This document shows, one piece after another, positions 1-7,419 of a stretch of DNA of 64,000 nt. The position numbers and the translations under genes were made by a program. The notes beneath the pieces were generated by a model. It saw only the letters and a program-made list of their open reading frames with translations, had not been told where the DNA came from and ran no database searches. Location: positions 1-64,000 of the forward strand of contig JBKKCR010000096.1 in NCBI GenBank assembly GCA_046712825.1. Reading direction: 5' to 3'. The stretch is from DATFGK01 sp046712825. GTDB taxonomy: Bacteria; Actinomycetota; AC-67. How positions within the stretch are numbered: position 1 is the first letter of the stretch; every line of letters starts with the position of its first letter.

Positions 1-1
1 G

Positions 2-475
2 TACGACTGGCCGATCGTGATGTTGCGGCCCTTCAACGCCTACGGTCCGGCACAGAGCCCCGACCGGGTGATCCCGGAGATCATCGTGCGCGCGCTCCGC
101 AAGGAAGAGCTCAAGATGACCCAGGCGAGGCAGACCCGCGAGTTCAACTACGTCGAGGACCTCGCCGACGGGTTCGTGAAAGCGGCGACGACTCCGGACG
201 TGAACGGGGAGCTGTTCAACATCGGGGGCGGCGAGGAGATCTCGATGCGCGATGTCGCGACGCAGATCCTTGAGGTGATGGGCAACCCCATCGAGCCGCA
301 GTTCGGCGCCCTGCCGGAACGGCCGACCGAAATCATGAGGATGTACTGCGACTCCTCCAAGGCCCGGGAGCGCCTGAGCTGGGAGCCGAGCCACTCATTG
401 CGGGACGGTCTGGAGAAGACGATCGAGTGGTACCGCCGGGAGCTGGAAACCCCCGGATCGCCGTTCGTCCCCTAA
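2..475 (+). CDS. NAD-dependent epimerase/dehydratase, C-terminal part (5' end outside window)
   Basis: The frame is open from base 2, so the gene starts upstream of the window. The visible 157 residues carry the hallmarks of the substrate-binding half of extended short-chain dehydrogenases acting on nucleotide sugars: RPFNAYGPxQ, then VIPEII, then REFNYVEDLADGF, and a C-terminal LRDGLEKTIEWYR helix. These are typical of UDP-glucose 4-epimerase or GDP-mannose/dTDP-glucose 4,6-dehydratase relatives. The Rossmann motif and the YxxxK catalytic pair lie outside, so the exact sugar cannot be named. It probably feeds the glycan locus further downstream. The family call is firm; the substrate is unknown. 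Confidence 0.85.
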   Translation, partial: YDWPIVMLRPFNAYGPAQSPDRVIPEIIVRALRKEELKMTQARQTREFNYVEDLADGFVKAATTPDVNGELFNIGGGEEISMRDVATQILEVMGNPIEPQFGALPERPTEIMRMYCDSSKARERLSWEPSHSLRDGLEKTIEWYRRELETPGSPFVP

Positions 476-948
476 GCCTGCGAGACCTGCCCGGGTGGCA
501 GAGGACCGGGCGCTCTCACGGCGAAACTCGCATCCACCGCCCTCCTTCTGGGGGCCAAATTCATGGGGCCAAATTCGCCTTTACACGAGTTATCCATTAT
601 TGGTAGAAAAAGGAGGTAATGAGCGGATTCCTCGTGGCTGCGCCGGATGCTGATTCCTATGAGACGACCCCGGGCGTTTAGGTACTTTTGATCCGATCCT
701 TAACTTTCGGCTGCACTTGGGAGGGATTCGGTTGCCCCGATGGCGAACAGGACTAGTCGCAAGCAAGCCGCCGTCGGTTCCGGATGAGTCGGACCGCACG
801 GGATGAGCGGAAGCGATACCGGTGCACGAGGCCCGGCGGTTAGCCCGGGGTGATCGTCGGAGGGAGGTGGTCGGCGGAGTCGTGCAGTCCTCCGGATTCT
901 CGTTCCGGAGCGGCGGTCGAACGTAGGACTCTCGAAGAATGGAGCGTG
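476..948. other. Intergenic region with a tandem 12-bp repeat and an AT-richer promoter-like island
   Basis: No convincing gene is seen. GGGGCCAAATTC occurs twice in tandem at 551-562 and 565-576. It is followed by an AT-richer stretch containing TTTACA (580-585) and TAGAAA (604-609), 18 nt apart, which could be a weak promoter. AAAAAGGAGGT at 607-617 is an ideal Shine-Dalgarno sequence, but the next ATG (619) is only 2 nt away and opens a 20-codon frame ending at 681. I regard that peptide as doubtful. Long minus-strand frames here show no protein-like character. Confidence 0.4.
551..576 (+). repeat. Tandem 12-bp repeat
   Basis: GGGGCCAAATTC occurs at 551-562 and again at 565-576, period 14, in the intergenic region after the epimerase. 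Confidence 0.7.
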
Positions 949-1503
949 ATGCCTGTGAGGCATGTAGGTAGGCGTAGCCTCGTACTCGTAGCGATCCTTG
1001 CGACCTTTGCGCTGCTGCTGCCATTCGGACCCGCGTCGGCGCACTCGGGTACTGGCGTTTCAGCATTTACCGGCACCGCCGCCACGGGTGCGATCTGGTC
1101 ACCTTACTCCCTGGCCTGCCCCAAGGTGGGGGCCCTGTGTGACGACGGGCCCAATATCCCATGGTCGTTCACCTCGTCGTCGGACGTCGTCGTTCACCCG
1201 GGCAGCCCGATCGGGGCCGGCTCCGCCAGGGTCTCCGGCAGCGGTACTCTAACGGGCTGGTGCGGCCGGTCGGTCGGAAAGGGAAGCGTCACCCTAAAGA
1301 ACCCGGCCTCGACGTTGCATACGTTCAACATCAACTGGCAGAGCGCCGGGACCTTCCTGATCCTCACCGACGTCTCGCCGCCGAGCCGGCTTGTCTCTAT
1401 CGTGAACGCGCGCGCTGCGGGCTCCTCGGGAACGAACGTCAAGTGCGTTACCAGCGCCGCCACGTCGTTCACAGTGGTCGGCGTGTCCGCAGGATCAGGC
1501 TAG
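949..1503 (+). CDS. Secreted four-cysteine protein, tandem paralogue A
   Basis: 184 aa. I chose the ATG at 949 because GGAG lies 5 nt upstream and a classical signal peptide follows (MPVRHVGRR, a hydrophobic run, then ASA-HS around residue 31); the longer upstream GTG frame has no such logic. The mature part is rich in Ser/Gly/Thr and beta-prone. It has four Cys: a C-x6-C pair near residues 55-62, GWC, and VKC near the C-terminus, consistent with two disulfides outside the membrane. It shares the block CDDGPNIPWSFTS and DVVVHPGSP with the next gene. I recognise no named family. A role as a small exported surface or matrix protein is inferred only from secretion and duplication. Confidence 0.75.
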   Translation: MPVRHVGRRSLVLVAILATFALLLPFGPASAHSGTGVSAFTGTAATGAIWSPYSLACPKVGALCDDGPNIPWSFTSSSDVVVHPGSPIGAGSARVSGSGTLTGWCGRSVGKGSVTLKNPASTLHTFNINWQSAGTFLILTDVSPPSRLVSIVNARAAGSSGTNVKCVTSAATSFTVVGVSAGSG

Positions 1504-1516
1504 CGCGAACACTTCC

Positions 1517-1555
1517 GGACCAACTGAGGTCGCCGTTGGCGACCTCAGTTGGTTC
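1517..1555 (+). terminator. Strong inverted repeat between the two secreted paralogues
   Basis: A perfect 16-bp stem (ACCAACTGAGGTCGCC, 1519-1534, with GGCGACCTCAGTTGGT, 1538-1553) encloses a 3-nt loop. It can be extended by a G-U and a G-C pair. There is only a short T run downstream, so this is either a GC-rich intrinsic terminator typical of high-GC Gram-positives or an mRNA-stabilising hairpin separating the two genes. Confidence 0.7.
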
Positions 1556-1617
1556 CTAACCCCTTGGCTCCAGGGCGTGTGCTGTCTTGCAGAGGATGCT
1601 GAGTGAGGAGGCCAGGC

Positions 1618-2175
1618 ATGTGGCGCCGAGCTGTGCTACCTGTTGTGACAATGCTGACCGTGCTCTTGCCGGGTGGGCAGGCATCTACACACCCGGGTGG
1701 GCTCGTCACGATATCGAGTTCTACCGCCGCCACGGGCGACCTCTGGTCCGCCTTCTCCCTGGCTTGCCCCAAGGTGGGACAGCTATGTGACGACGGGCCG
1801 AACATCCCCTGGTCGTTCACCTCGGCGACGGACGTCGTCGTTCACCCGGGTAGCCCGGCCGGGGCCGGCTCCGCCAGGGTCTCCGGGAGCGGTACTCTGA
1901 CGGGGTGGTGTGATCACGCGGTGGGAACCGGGTTCGTGACGGTCCAGAACCCCATTGGTGTTTCACATACGTTCCAGGTCCGCCTACAGCTGCAGGGATC
2001 GCTCGTGGGGGAATACTCAATACGATGGGTCTTCACCGACGTCAGCGTGCCCAGCCGGCTCGCCATGACCATGAATGGGCGTACTGCTGGCAACTCCGGG
2101 ACGCACGTCAAATGCGTTACCAGCCCCGCCACCTCCTACACCTTCACGGGCGTGGCGGCAGGGCTGGCCGGGTAG
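1618..2175 (+). CDS. Secreted four-cysteine protein, tandem paralogue B
   Basis: 185 aa. The ATG at 1618 is preferred over the in-frame GTG at 1603 because GAGGAGG (1605-1611) sits 6 nt before it. A signal peptide (MWRRAVLPVV... GGQAS) is followed by a mature domain closely related to the upstream gene: CPKVGxLCDDGPNIPWSF, DVVVHPGSPxGAGSARVSG, GTLTGWC and HVKCVTSPATS are conserved, with the same four Cys. The middle is about 7 residues longer than in paralogue A (the region around VRLQLQGSLVGEYS). This is a recent tandem duplication whose copies have diverged. No named family is recognised. Confidence 0.75.
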   Translation: MWRRAVLPVVTMLTVLLPGGQASTHPGGLVTISSSTAATGDLWSAFSLACPKVGQLCDDGPNIPWSFTSATDVVVHPGSPAGAGSARVSGSGTLTGWCDHAVGTGFVTVQNPIGVSHTFQVRLQLQGSLVGEYSIRWVFTDVSVPSRLAMTMNGRTAGNSGTHVKCVTSPATSYTFTGVAAGLAG

Positions 2176-2451
2176 CCAAACGGGATCCAGGGCGAAAGCG
2201 TGGCATTGAGGAGCAGGAGCTGATGTCCTCCAAGGCCCGCCCTTCCGGGGGGCATGGGCGACAAGTCAGCATGGCTCCGGACTGCCGCGGGAACCGAACG
2301 AAAGCAGGTCTCGCGACAAGATAGTGGCGTGCGCGAATCGGGGGAGCCTCCCGAAGGAACCCTCGGAAATGACCGCGACCCAGGAAATGCCGGGCGGGCG
2401 TCGTATGTGGTATGAGCGGGATATTTCGATGGTTCTCGGAGCCGGTGAGGC
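2176..2451. other. Intergenic leader upstream of the transporter operon
   Basis: Nothing I would call a gene. A 33-codon frame (2223-2324) exists but lacks good ribosome-binding spacing and has a low-complexity Arg/Gly composition. The downstream gene has its own ribosome site, GGTGAGG, directly before its ATG. Confidence 0.4.
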
Positions 2452-5133
2452 ATGAGAAAGCGACAATTCGGCTCGTCAGTTCTCCTAGTGGGGGTGCTCG
2501 TGGCCCTTCCGCTTGCAATTGCCCCCGCTGGGGCTGAGGCGACGAGGCCCCGTGAGGTAGGCAGGATGCAGTCCGTTTCCGGGGGCTCGCAAGCCGAAAC
2601 CCTAGTGATCAACTCGCGGACCCGGCGCGCCTACCAGATCAGCAACACGAACCCCTCGTCCGTCTCAGCCTTCGACGTTCGAAACCCGGCCCGACCCAAA
2701 CTCTTAGGGACCATCGAATATCCGGGCTTGCTCAGGGCCGACGGACCCCACCTCGTCGACGAGCAGCGGGGACAGATCTTCCTGCCCATAGTGGGTCTCG
2801 GGGGAAGCAGCGCCGCCTCCCCGTTCGCTGGTATCGCCGTCCTCGACGAGGACGAATTCCGGCCAGGGAACGCGAACGCCTTCCGCACGCTAACGCCTCG
2901 GACGAACTCTGCCGTGTACGGGCTGCTGTCCCTGGTGGGAATGCGATTCGAGCCCACGGCCCGAAAGCTGCTGATGCTCTTCGACAGTATCCCTCAGCAG
3001 GGGCCCGAACAGATTGTCAATGCCGCGGCCGACAACACGAGCGGTCGTCAGCCCCTTTATCTCAGTCCCCTTGTGCAGTGGGACGCGGACACGGGCGAGG
3101 AGGATTGGTTCGTGCTGGAAGCTTGTCCATCAGCGGCGGCCCAGGCGAATCAGGAACGCTCCCCGGACTGGGGGACGAGCGGGCCCTGGGTAACGCCTTT
3201 CCTCAGCGGCGACGGCAAGACCGTCAATTTCATCTGCTTCAGCGGGAGCCAGAACGCACAGTTCGCGCAGCTAGAGCTCGGAAAGGACGGCCAACCGACG
3301 GGCAGCATCGAGCGATTCCTGGGACCGCCGTTCGTTCGCCGCGTCCTGGTGGATCCGGAGCGTGAACGGACACACTTAGTGATGGTTGATAGTTACGCCG
3401 TTACCTTCGACTGGGCACGGCGCCGCCTGGTCGGGACGGTCGCGCTGTCACCCCAGCAAGAACTCGGATGGCGTACGCCCGTCGGCATCGACCCCGCGTC
3501 GGGTCGCTGGTACGCGCTCATCCCCAAAGGATCCGCAACCCTGCACGGGCAACAATTGCTCGACCCGGGCGGCCTGCTGATGGTGGACGGGCGGCGCACC
3601 CCCCTGTCGCAGGCACTCGCGTTCCCGGAGTTCGCAGCTCCCACAATAAACTACGCCCCGCGAATCAACGTCTTGCCCGACCCGGAACGAGGACGGCGTT
3701 ACGTCTTCGTCCGTCCGATGCAACCCGACGGAATCACAGTAGAGACCTTCTGGCGCATCATCGAAGACTCAGTACCAGTGACACAGGACCCCCCACTGGG
3801 CGAACTGGACCGCACCGTAGACACCAACGAAGTCGAGGGTAAGACGGATCGAAGTTACGCAGGGCAGGCAACCGCCTATGGGTGGCGCGCGCTGCTCGTG
3901 TCCTTCGGGGTGGGCGTTGAGGAAGTCCTTGGGCCATGCCCCGCCGCGAACCGTGAGATCGTTGCGGCATCGGTGCAGAGCGCAAGCCTCTCAAGCATCG
4001 TCGCCGCGGCACGGGCGTTCCCCACAGATGCCGATCAGCGGACCCGCGAAGACTTGGGCGATGCTACCCGGTGTTGGCCTGCGGGCTTCCCGGACTTCAG
4101 AACTCCCGACCCCCCGGAAGCCCTTAGAGGCTTCGGGCCTGGGTGGGGACAGAGATCCGGGTACGTTCAAGGTGACCTGGACCCCGTTCTGGCTGCCGAG
4201 TGTGTGGGCGACGGAAACGGGGAGGGCCACGATCCGCGAGTGAGTGGCTCGGGAGCACACTCCGATTGCAGCCAGAAGGAGGAGAAGCTCGAGGCATGGG
4301 CCAACTACCCGGCTGTTCAGTTCGGATCGATTTCCGTCGGAAGGGCTTATTCGGCGACCAGGATGCACCGTGACCCGAAGTTGGGCGTGGTCGTGGAGAC
4401 TCGTGCTCTGACTGAAGGTGTCGAGATCGCAGGGATTGGGTCGATCGAGGCAGTCCGTTCCTACGCCTACGCGCGGGCCAACGGCCGCAAGCCGCGTCCA
4501 GGGGATCCCGTTCGGGCCACTTGGGAGGTCGAATTCTGCGGCGTGCGAACCGGGGATTTCCAGCAGCAGGGCTGCGAGTTCCCAGACGCTGCACTTGCTG
4601 CGCTGAACGAAGCAGGCCGCGGGCAAGTCCTCTTCGTGCGACCGTCCCCCGACCCAAATCTGCGCCAGGGATCCCCCGGCGGCTTCGTTGCAGGCATCCA
4701 GCGGGACGAAGGCGACGCCCAGATCGCTTCGCTCGAGAACAACGATTCGCACCCAGCCGTGCCGGGCCTTGAGGTGCAGCTCCGGAACGACGACAATAAC
4801 GGTACACACCGCACGATCGTTCAGCTCGCCGGCGTGCAGGCGGTCGCAGCCTACGGCATCTCGTTGATCCCCGAGGATCGGCCCTTCGATGACATCCCCG
4901 GGCCCGGCGGCATCATCCCACCCATCCCGGTGCCCCCCGTCGCGCCGTCTATTATCAACGAGCCGCCGAATCTGCCCGGCCCGGCCGATGACATCGTCCG
5001 CGTGGTGAAGAAAGGGCTCGAGGTGTTCCTGCGGGCTTCCGTCGACGCGCTCGTGGCCGCGGGCATCTGGTCGATCTTCGCCACACCCGTATATCTCGTC
5101 GTGCGCAGGCGGCGCCTGCGCTTCGCCGGATGA
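2452..5133 (+). CDS. Large exported propeller-like protein with C-terminal membrane anchor
   Basis: 893 aa. It starts at ATG 2452, preceded by GGTGAGG. It has an N-terminal signal peptide (to about residue 29, APAGAEA), then a long extracytoplasmic region. The first 430 residues carry repeated beta-propeller-like phrases such as SVSAFDVRNPARPKLLG, resembling LVIVD/YncE-type repeats. A Cys-containing middle follows, then a Pro-rich linker (IPPIPVPPVAPS) and a final transmembrane helix followed by RRRRLRFAG. The topology is therefore outside-in with a C-terminal anchor. Its stop overlaps the start of the ABC substrate-binding gene (ATGA), so the two are translationally coupled. This suggests it works beside that importer, perhaps capturing or processing the substrate. 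I do not recognise a specific family. Confidence 0.7.
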   Translation: MRKRQFGSSVLLVGVLVALPLAIAPAGAEATRPREVGRMQSVSGGSQAETLVINSRTRRAYQISNTNPSSVSAFDVRNPARPKLLGTIEYPGLLRADGPHLVDEQRGQIFLPIVGLGGSSAASPFAGIAVLDEDEFRPGNANAFRTLTPRTNSAVYGLLSLVGMRFEPTARKLLMLFDSIPQQGPEQIVNAAADNTSGRQPLYLSPLVQWDADTGEEDWFVLEACPSAAAQANQERSPDWGTSGPWVTPFLSGDGKTVNFICFSGSQNAQFAQLELGKDGQPTGSIERFLGPPFVRRVLVDPERERTHLVMVDSYAVTFDWARRRLVGTVALSPQQELGWRTPVGIDPASGRWYALIPKGSATLHGQQLLDPGGLLMVDGRRTPLSQALAFPEFAAPTINYAPRINVLPDPERGRRYVFVRPMQPDGITVETFWRIIEDSVPVTQDPPLGELDRTVDTNEVEGKTDRSYAGQATAYGWRALLVSFGVGVEEVLGPCPAANREIVAASVQSASLSSIVAAARAFPTDADQRTREDLGDATRCWPAGFPDFRTPDPPEALRGFGPGWGQRSGYVQGDLDPVLAAECVGDGNGEGHDPRVSGSGAHSDCSQKEEKLEAWANYPAVQFGSISVGRAYSATRMHRDPKLGVVVETRALTEGVEIAGIGSIEAVRSYAYARANGRKPRPGDPVRATWEVEFCGVRTGDFQQQGCEFPDAALAALNEAGRGQVLFVRPSPDPNLRQGSPGGFVAGIQRDEGDAQIASLENNDSHPAVPGLEVQLRNDDNNGTHRTIVQLAGVQAVAAYGISLIPEDRPFDDIPGPGGIIPPIPVPPVAPSIINEPPNLPGPADDIVRVVKKGLEVFLRASVDALVAAGIWSIFATPVYLVVRRRRLRFAG

Positions 5134-6533
5134 GCCGACTCCAGCGTTCCCCGCTCGGCACCGCGCTCATCCTGCTGGCGGTCGTGGTCGTGCTGAGCAC
5201 CGTCGGCGTATCACTCCCGAGCGAGCGGGTTATTCGCACCGGCGGGCCGTCCGCCGCGCCGACCGGACCGGGGCAGCCATCGATCGACCCCACGACCGGC
5301 AAGACGATCGTTCCCACTCCCGGGGCCCGTCAGACGGTCATCGGCCGGGGCGGGCAGGTGCTGCAATGCGCCGCCGGCCGGAACGGCGGCGCGACGGCCG
5401 TCGGCGTCACGGCAACCGAGATCAAGCTCGCATCCACCGTGGTGCTCTCGGGCCCGGGGGCGACCTTCCTCTCGGGCTCGGTCACCGGTATGCAGGCGGT
5501 GATCAACAAGGTCAACCGGCAGGGAGGGATCTGCGGGCGAAGGCTCGCGCTCACCGTGCGGGACGACGGATGGGACAAGAACCGCGGACGCATCTTCCTC
5601 CAGAACTTCATCGAGGGCGGCTACTTCGCGCTTCCCGTCGTGCCGTCGTCGGAGGGGCTCACGGCAGCCATCGAGGCCGGAGACATCTCTCGGGCGCGCA
5701 TCCCGGTCGTCGGCACCGACGGGATGCTGATCGAGCAGTACCGCGACCCATGGGTCTGGCCGGTCGCGTCGGCCACCATCTCGACCATGCGCATCATGGC
5801 GAAGTACGGCTACGGAAAAGGGGCACGGACTTTCGGCATCGTCTACGACAACCGGTACCGCTTCGGGAAGGAAGGCGCCGACGCGTTCCGCTCCTACGTC
5901 TCCAAGCTGTCCGGCGCTCAGGTGAAAGCGTTCGTCGGGATCGAGCCGGCGCAAGGCTCCTACGGCAGCGAGATCGATCGGTTCAACGGTATCTGCAATC
6001 CGTGCGACATGGTGGCGTATCTGCTCGAGCCCGGGACGGCAGAGACCTGGATGAACGGTCGCCCGAACCGCGGGTCGATCCTCACCAGCGGCGCACAGAC
6101 GCTGTTCAATCGACGCTTCGCGTCGAACTGCCACAAGACCTGCCAGAGCATGCTGGTGTGGACGGGCTACACGCCGCCGATCGACGCCCTGGCTTCGATG
6201 CCCGACGTCGCCGAGTTCGTCGACGACGTGAAGGCCGTCGACCGCAGCGCCGACGTCGAGAACGCGTTCCTCGAGGGCGCCTACCTTGGGATGTCGGTGT
6301 TCGTGGAAGCGCTGCGCCGCGTCGGGCCGAACCTCACCCGAGAGGCGCTGCGAGCGGTCCTCAACGATATGACATATCCCACCCAGCTCGCGTCGTCTCT
6401 GTCATGGAAGGGCGGACGCCGCCACGCGAACATCCGCGCTCAGGCCTTTTCGCTCCAATACGCGGGCGAGCAATTCTCGGGCTTCCGGAACGAGCAGACC
6501 GGCTGGATAACGGACCCGTCGTTCGGGGGCTGA
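5130..6533 (+). CDS. ABC importer substrate-binding protein, branched-chain-amino-acid type
   Basis: 467 aa, type I periplasmic-binding fold (Peripla_BP_6/LivK-like): VGVTATEIKLASTVVLSGP, GMQAVINKVNRQGGICGR, DDGWDKNRGR, PVVGTDGM, and a late NAFLEGAYLGMSVFVEALRR. An N-terminal hydrophobic helix (residues 9-27) has no lipobox Cys, so the protein is probably a signal-anchored rather than a lipidated receptor, which is unusual for a Gram-positive-type binding protein. Internal Cys pairs (CNPCD, CHKTC) could form disulfides. The ATG overlaps the stop of the preceding gene by 4 nt, and the permease genes follow directly. The ligand is not predictable: this family also binds amides, urea and aromatic acids. 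Confidence 0.88.
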   Translation: MSRLQRSPLGTALILLAVVVVLSTVGVSLPSERVIRTGGPSAAPTGPGQPSIDPTTGKTIVPTPGARQTVIGRGGQVLQCAAGRNGGATAVGVTATEIKLASTVVLSGPGATFLSGSVTGMQAVINKVNRQGGICGRRLALTVRDDGWDKNRGRIFLQNFIEGGYFALPVVPSSEGLTAAIEAGDISRARIPVVGTDGMLIEQYRDPWVWPVASATISTMRIMAKYGYGKGARTFGIVYDNRYRFGKEGADAFRSYVSKLSGAQVKAFVGIEPAQGSYGSEIDRFNGICNPCDMVAYLLEPGTAETWMNGRPNRGSILTSGAQTLFNRRFASNCHKTCQSMLVWTGYTPPIDALASMPDVAEFVDDVKAVDRSADVENAFLEGAYLGMSVFVEALRRVGPNLTREALRAVLNDMTYPTQLASSLSWKGGRRHANIRAQAFSLQYAGEQFSGFRNEQTGWITDPSFGG

Positions 6534-6537
6534 GGCT

Positions 6538-7419
6538 TTGGAGACGCTGTTCGTCATCGTGCTGCTGTCCCTGCCCAAGATCGGCGCGATCGCGATCTTC
6601 GCCATCGGCATCGTGCTGATGTACCGGGCCTCCCGCATCCTCAACCTCGCACACGGAGCGATGGCGATGGTGCCGGCGTACGTCGTCTACTCCCTCGTGC
6701 AGGCGAGCGTTCCTACTCCGCTTGCGATCCTGATCGGCATCGCAGCCGGAGCGGTCCTCGGCGTCGCAGTGCAGCGTGTGTTCATCCGGCGGCTGCAGAA
6801 CGAGACGGCCTCCGTCCAGACGGTCGCGACCGTGGCCGCGCTCGGACTCCTGGTGGCTGTGGCCGCCAAGGTTTGGGGCACTGCCTCGCTTCCTGCCGTG
6901 CGTGTGTTCCCCGACGCGTTCTTCTCGGTCGGCAACTCGGGGGTCCGCGCCGGGGAGATCGGCCTGTTCGTTGTCATGGTCGTTCTGACCGTCGCGCTTC
7001 TCGTGCTGTTCCGAAAAACCGACATCGGGCTCCACCTGCGGGGCGCGGCCGAGAACCGGCGGGCGGCGGCGCTCATGGGCGTAGATCCCGACCGAATGAC
7101 CGATCTGGCGTGGGCTATCGGCGGCGGCCTTGCGGCGCTGGCCGGCGTCCTGCTCGCGAGCGTCACCAACCTTCATCCCTACACGCTGACGCTCCAGGCT
7201 CTGCCGGCCTTCGTGGCCGCGCTGCTCGGAGGACTCGGCAGCATCGAGGGCGCGGTAGCGGGCGCAGCCGTGGTAGGACTCACCCAGGGCGCCGTGCCCT
7301 ACCTGCCGCTCGGCGAGTCCGAAGGCGCGCCCCAGTTGTTCCTCGCCGTGATCGCGCTGCTGGCGATGGCCGCGCGCGGCCAGAAACTCGTCGGAACGGA
7401 TGTGCGGGGTGGGATCTAA
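6538..7419 (+). CDS. livH: LivH-type permease of the branched-chain-type ABC importer
   Basis: 293 aa integral membrane protein starting at TTG 6538, four bases after the binding-protein stop. It contains the family signatures ILNLAHGAMAMV near residue 38, GLHLRGAAENRRAAALMGV (the cytoplasmic EAA-like loop), and PAFVAALLGGLGSIEGAVAGA near the C-terminus. It should form a heterodimeric channel with the LivM domain of the next gene. The next gene begins at the base after its stop. Confidence 0.9.
   Translation: METLFVIVLLSLPKIGAIAIFAIGIVLMYRASRILNLAHGAMAMVPAYVVYSLVQASVPTPLAILIGIAAGAVLGVAVQRVFIRRLQNETASVQTVATVAALGLLVAVAAKVWGTASLPAVRVFPDAFFSVGNSGVRAGEIGLFVVMVVLTVALLVLFRKTDIGLHLRGAAENRRAAALMGVDPDRMTDLAWAIGGGLAALAGVLLASVTNLHPYTLTLQALPAFVAALLGGLGSIEGAVAGAAVVGLTQGAVPYLPLGESEGAPQLFLAVIALLAMAARGQKLVGTDVRGGI

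Noticed and set aside
619..681. 20-codon peptide with an ideal AGGAGG
   Set aside because: The spacing to the ATG is only 2 nt and the peptide has no recognisable character; noted in the intergenic entry only.
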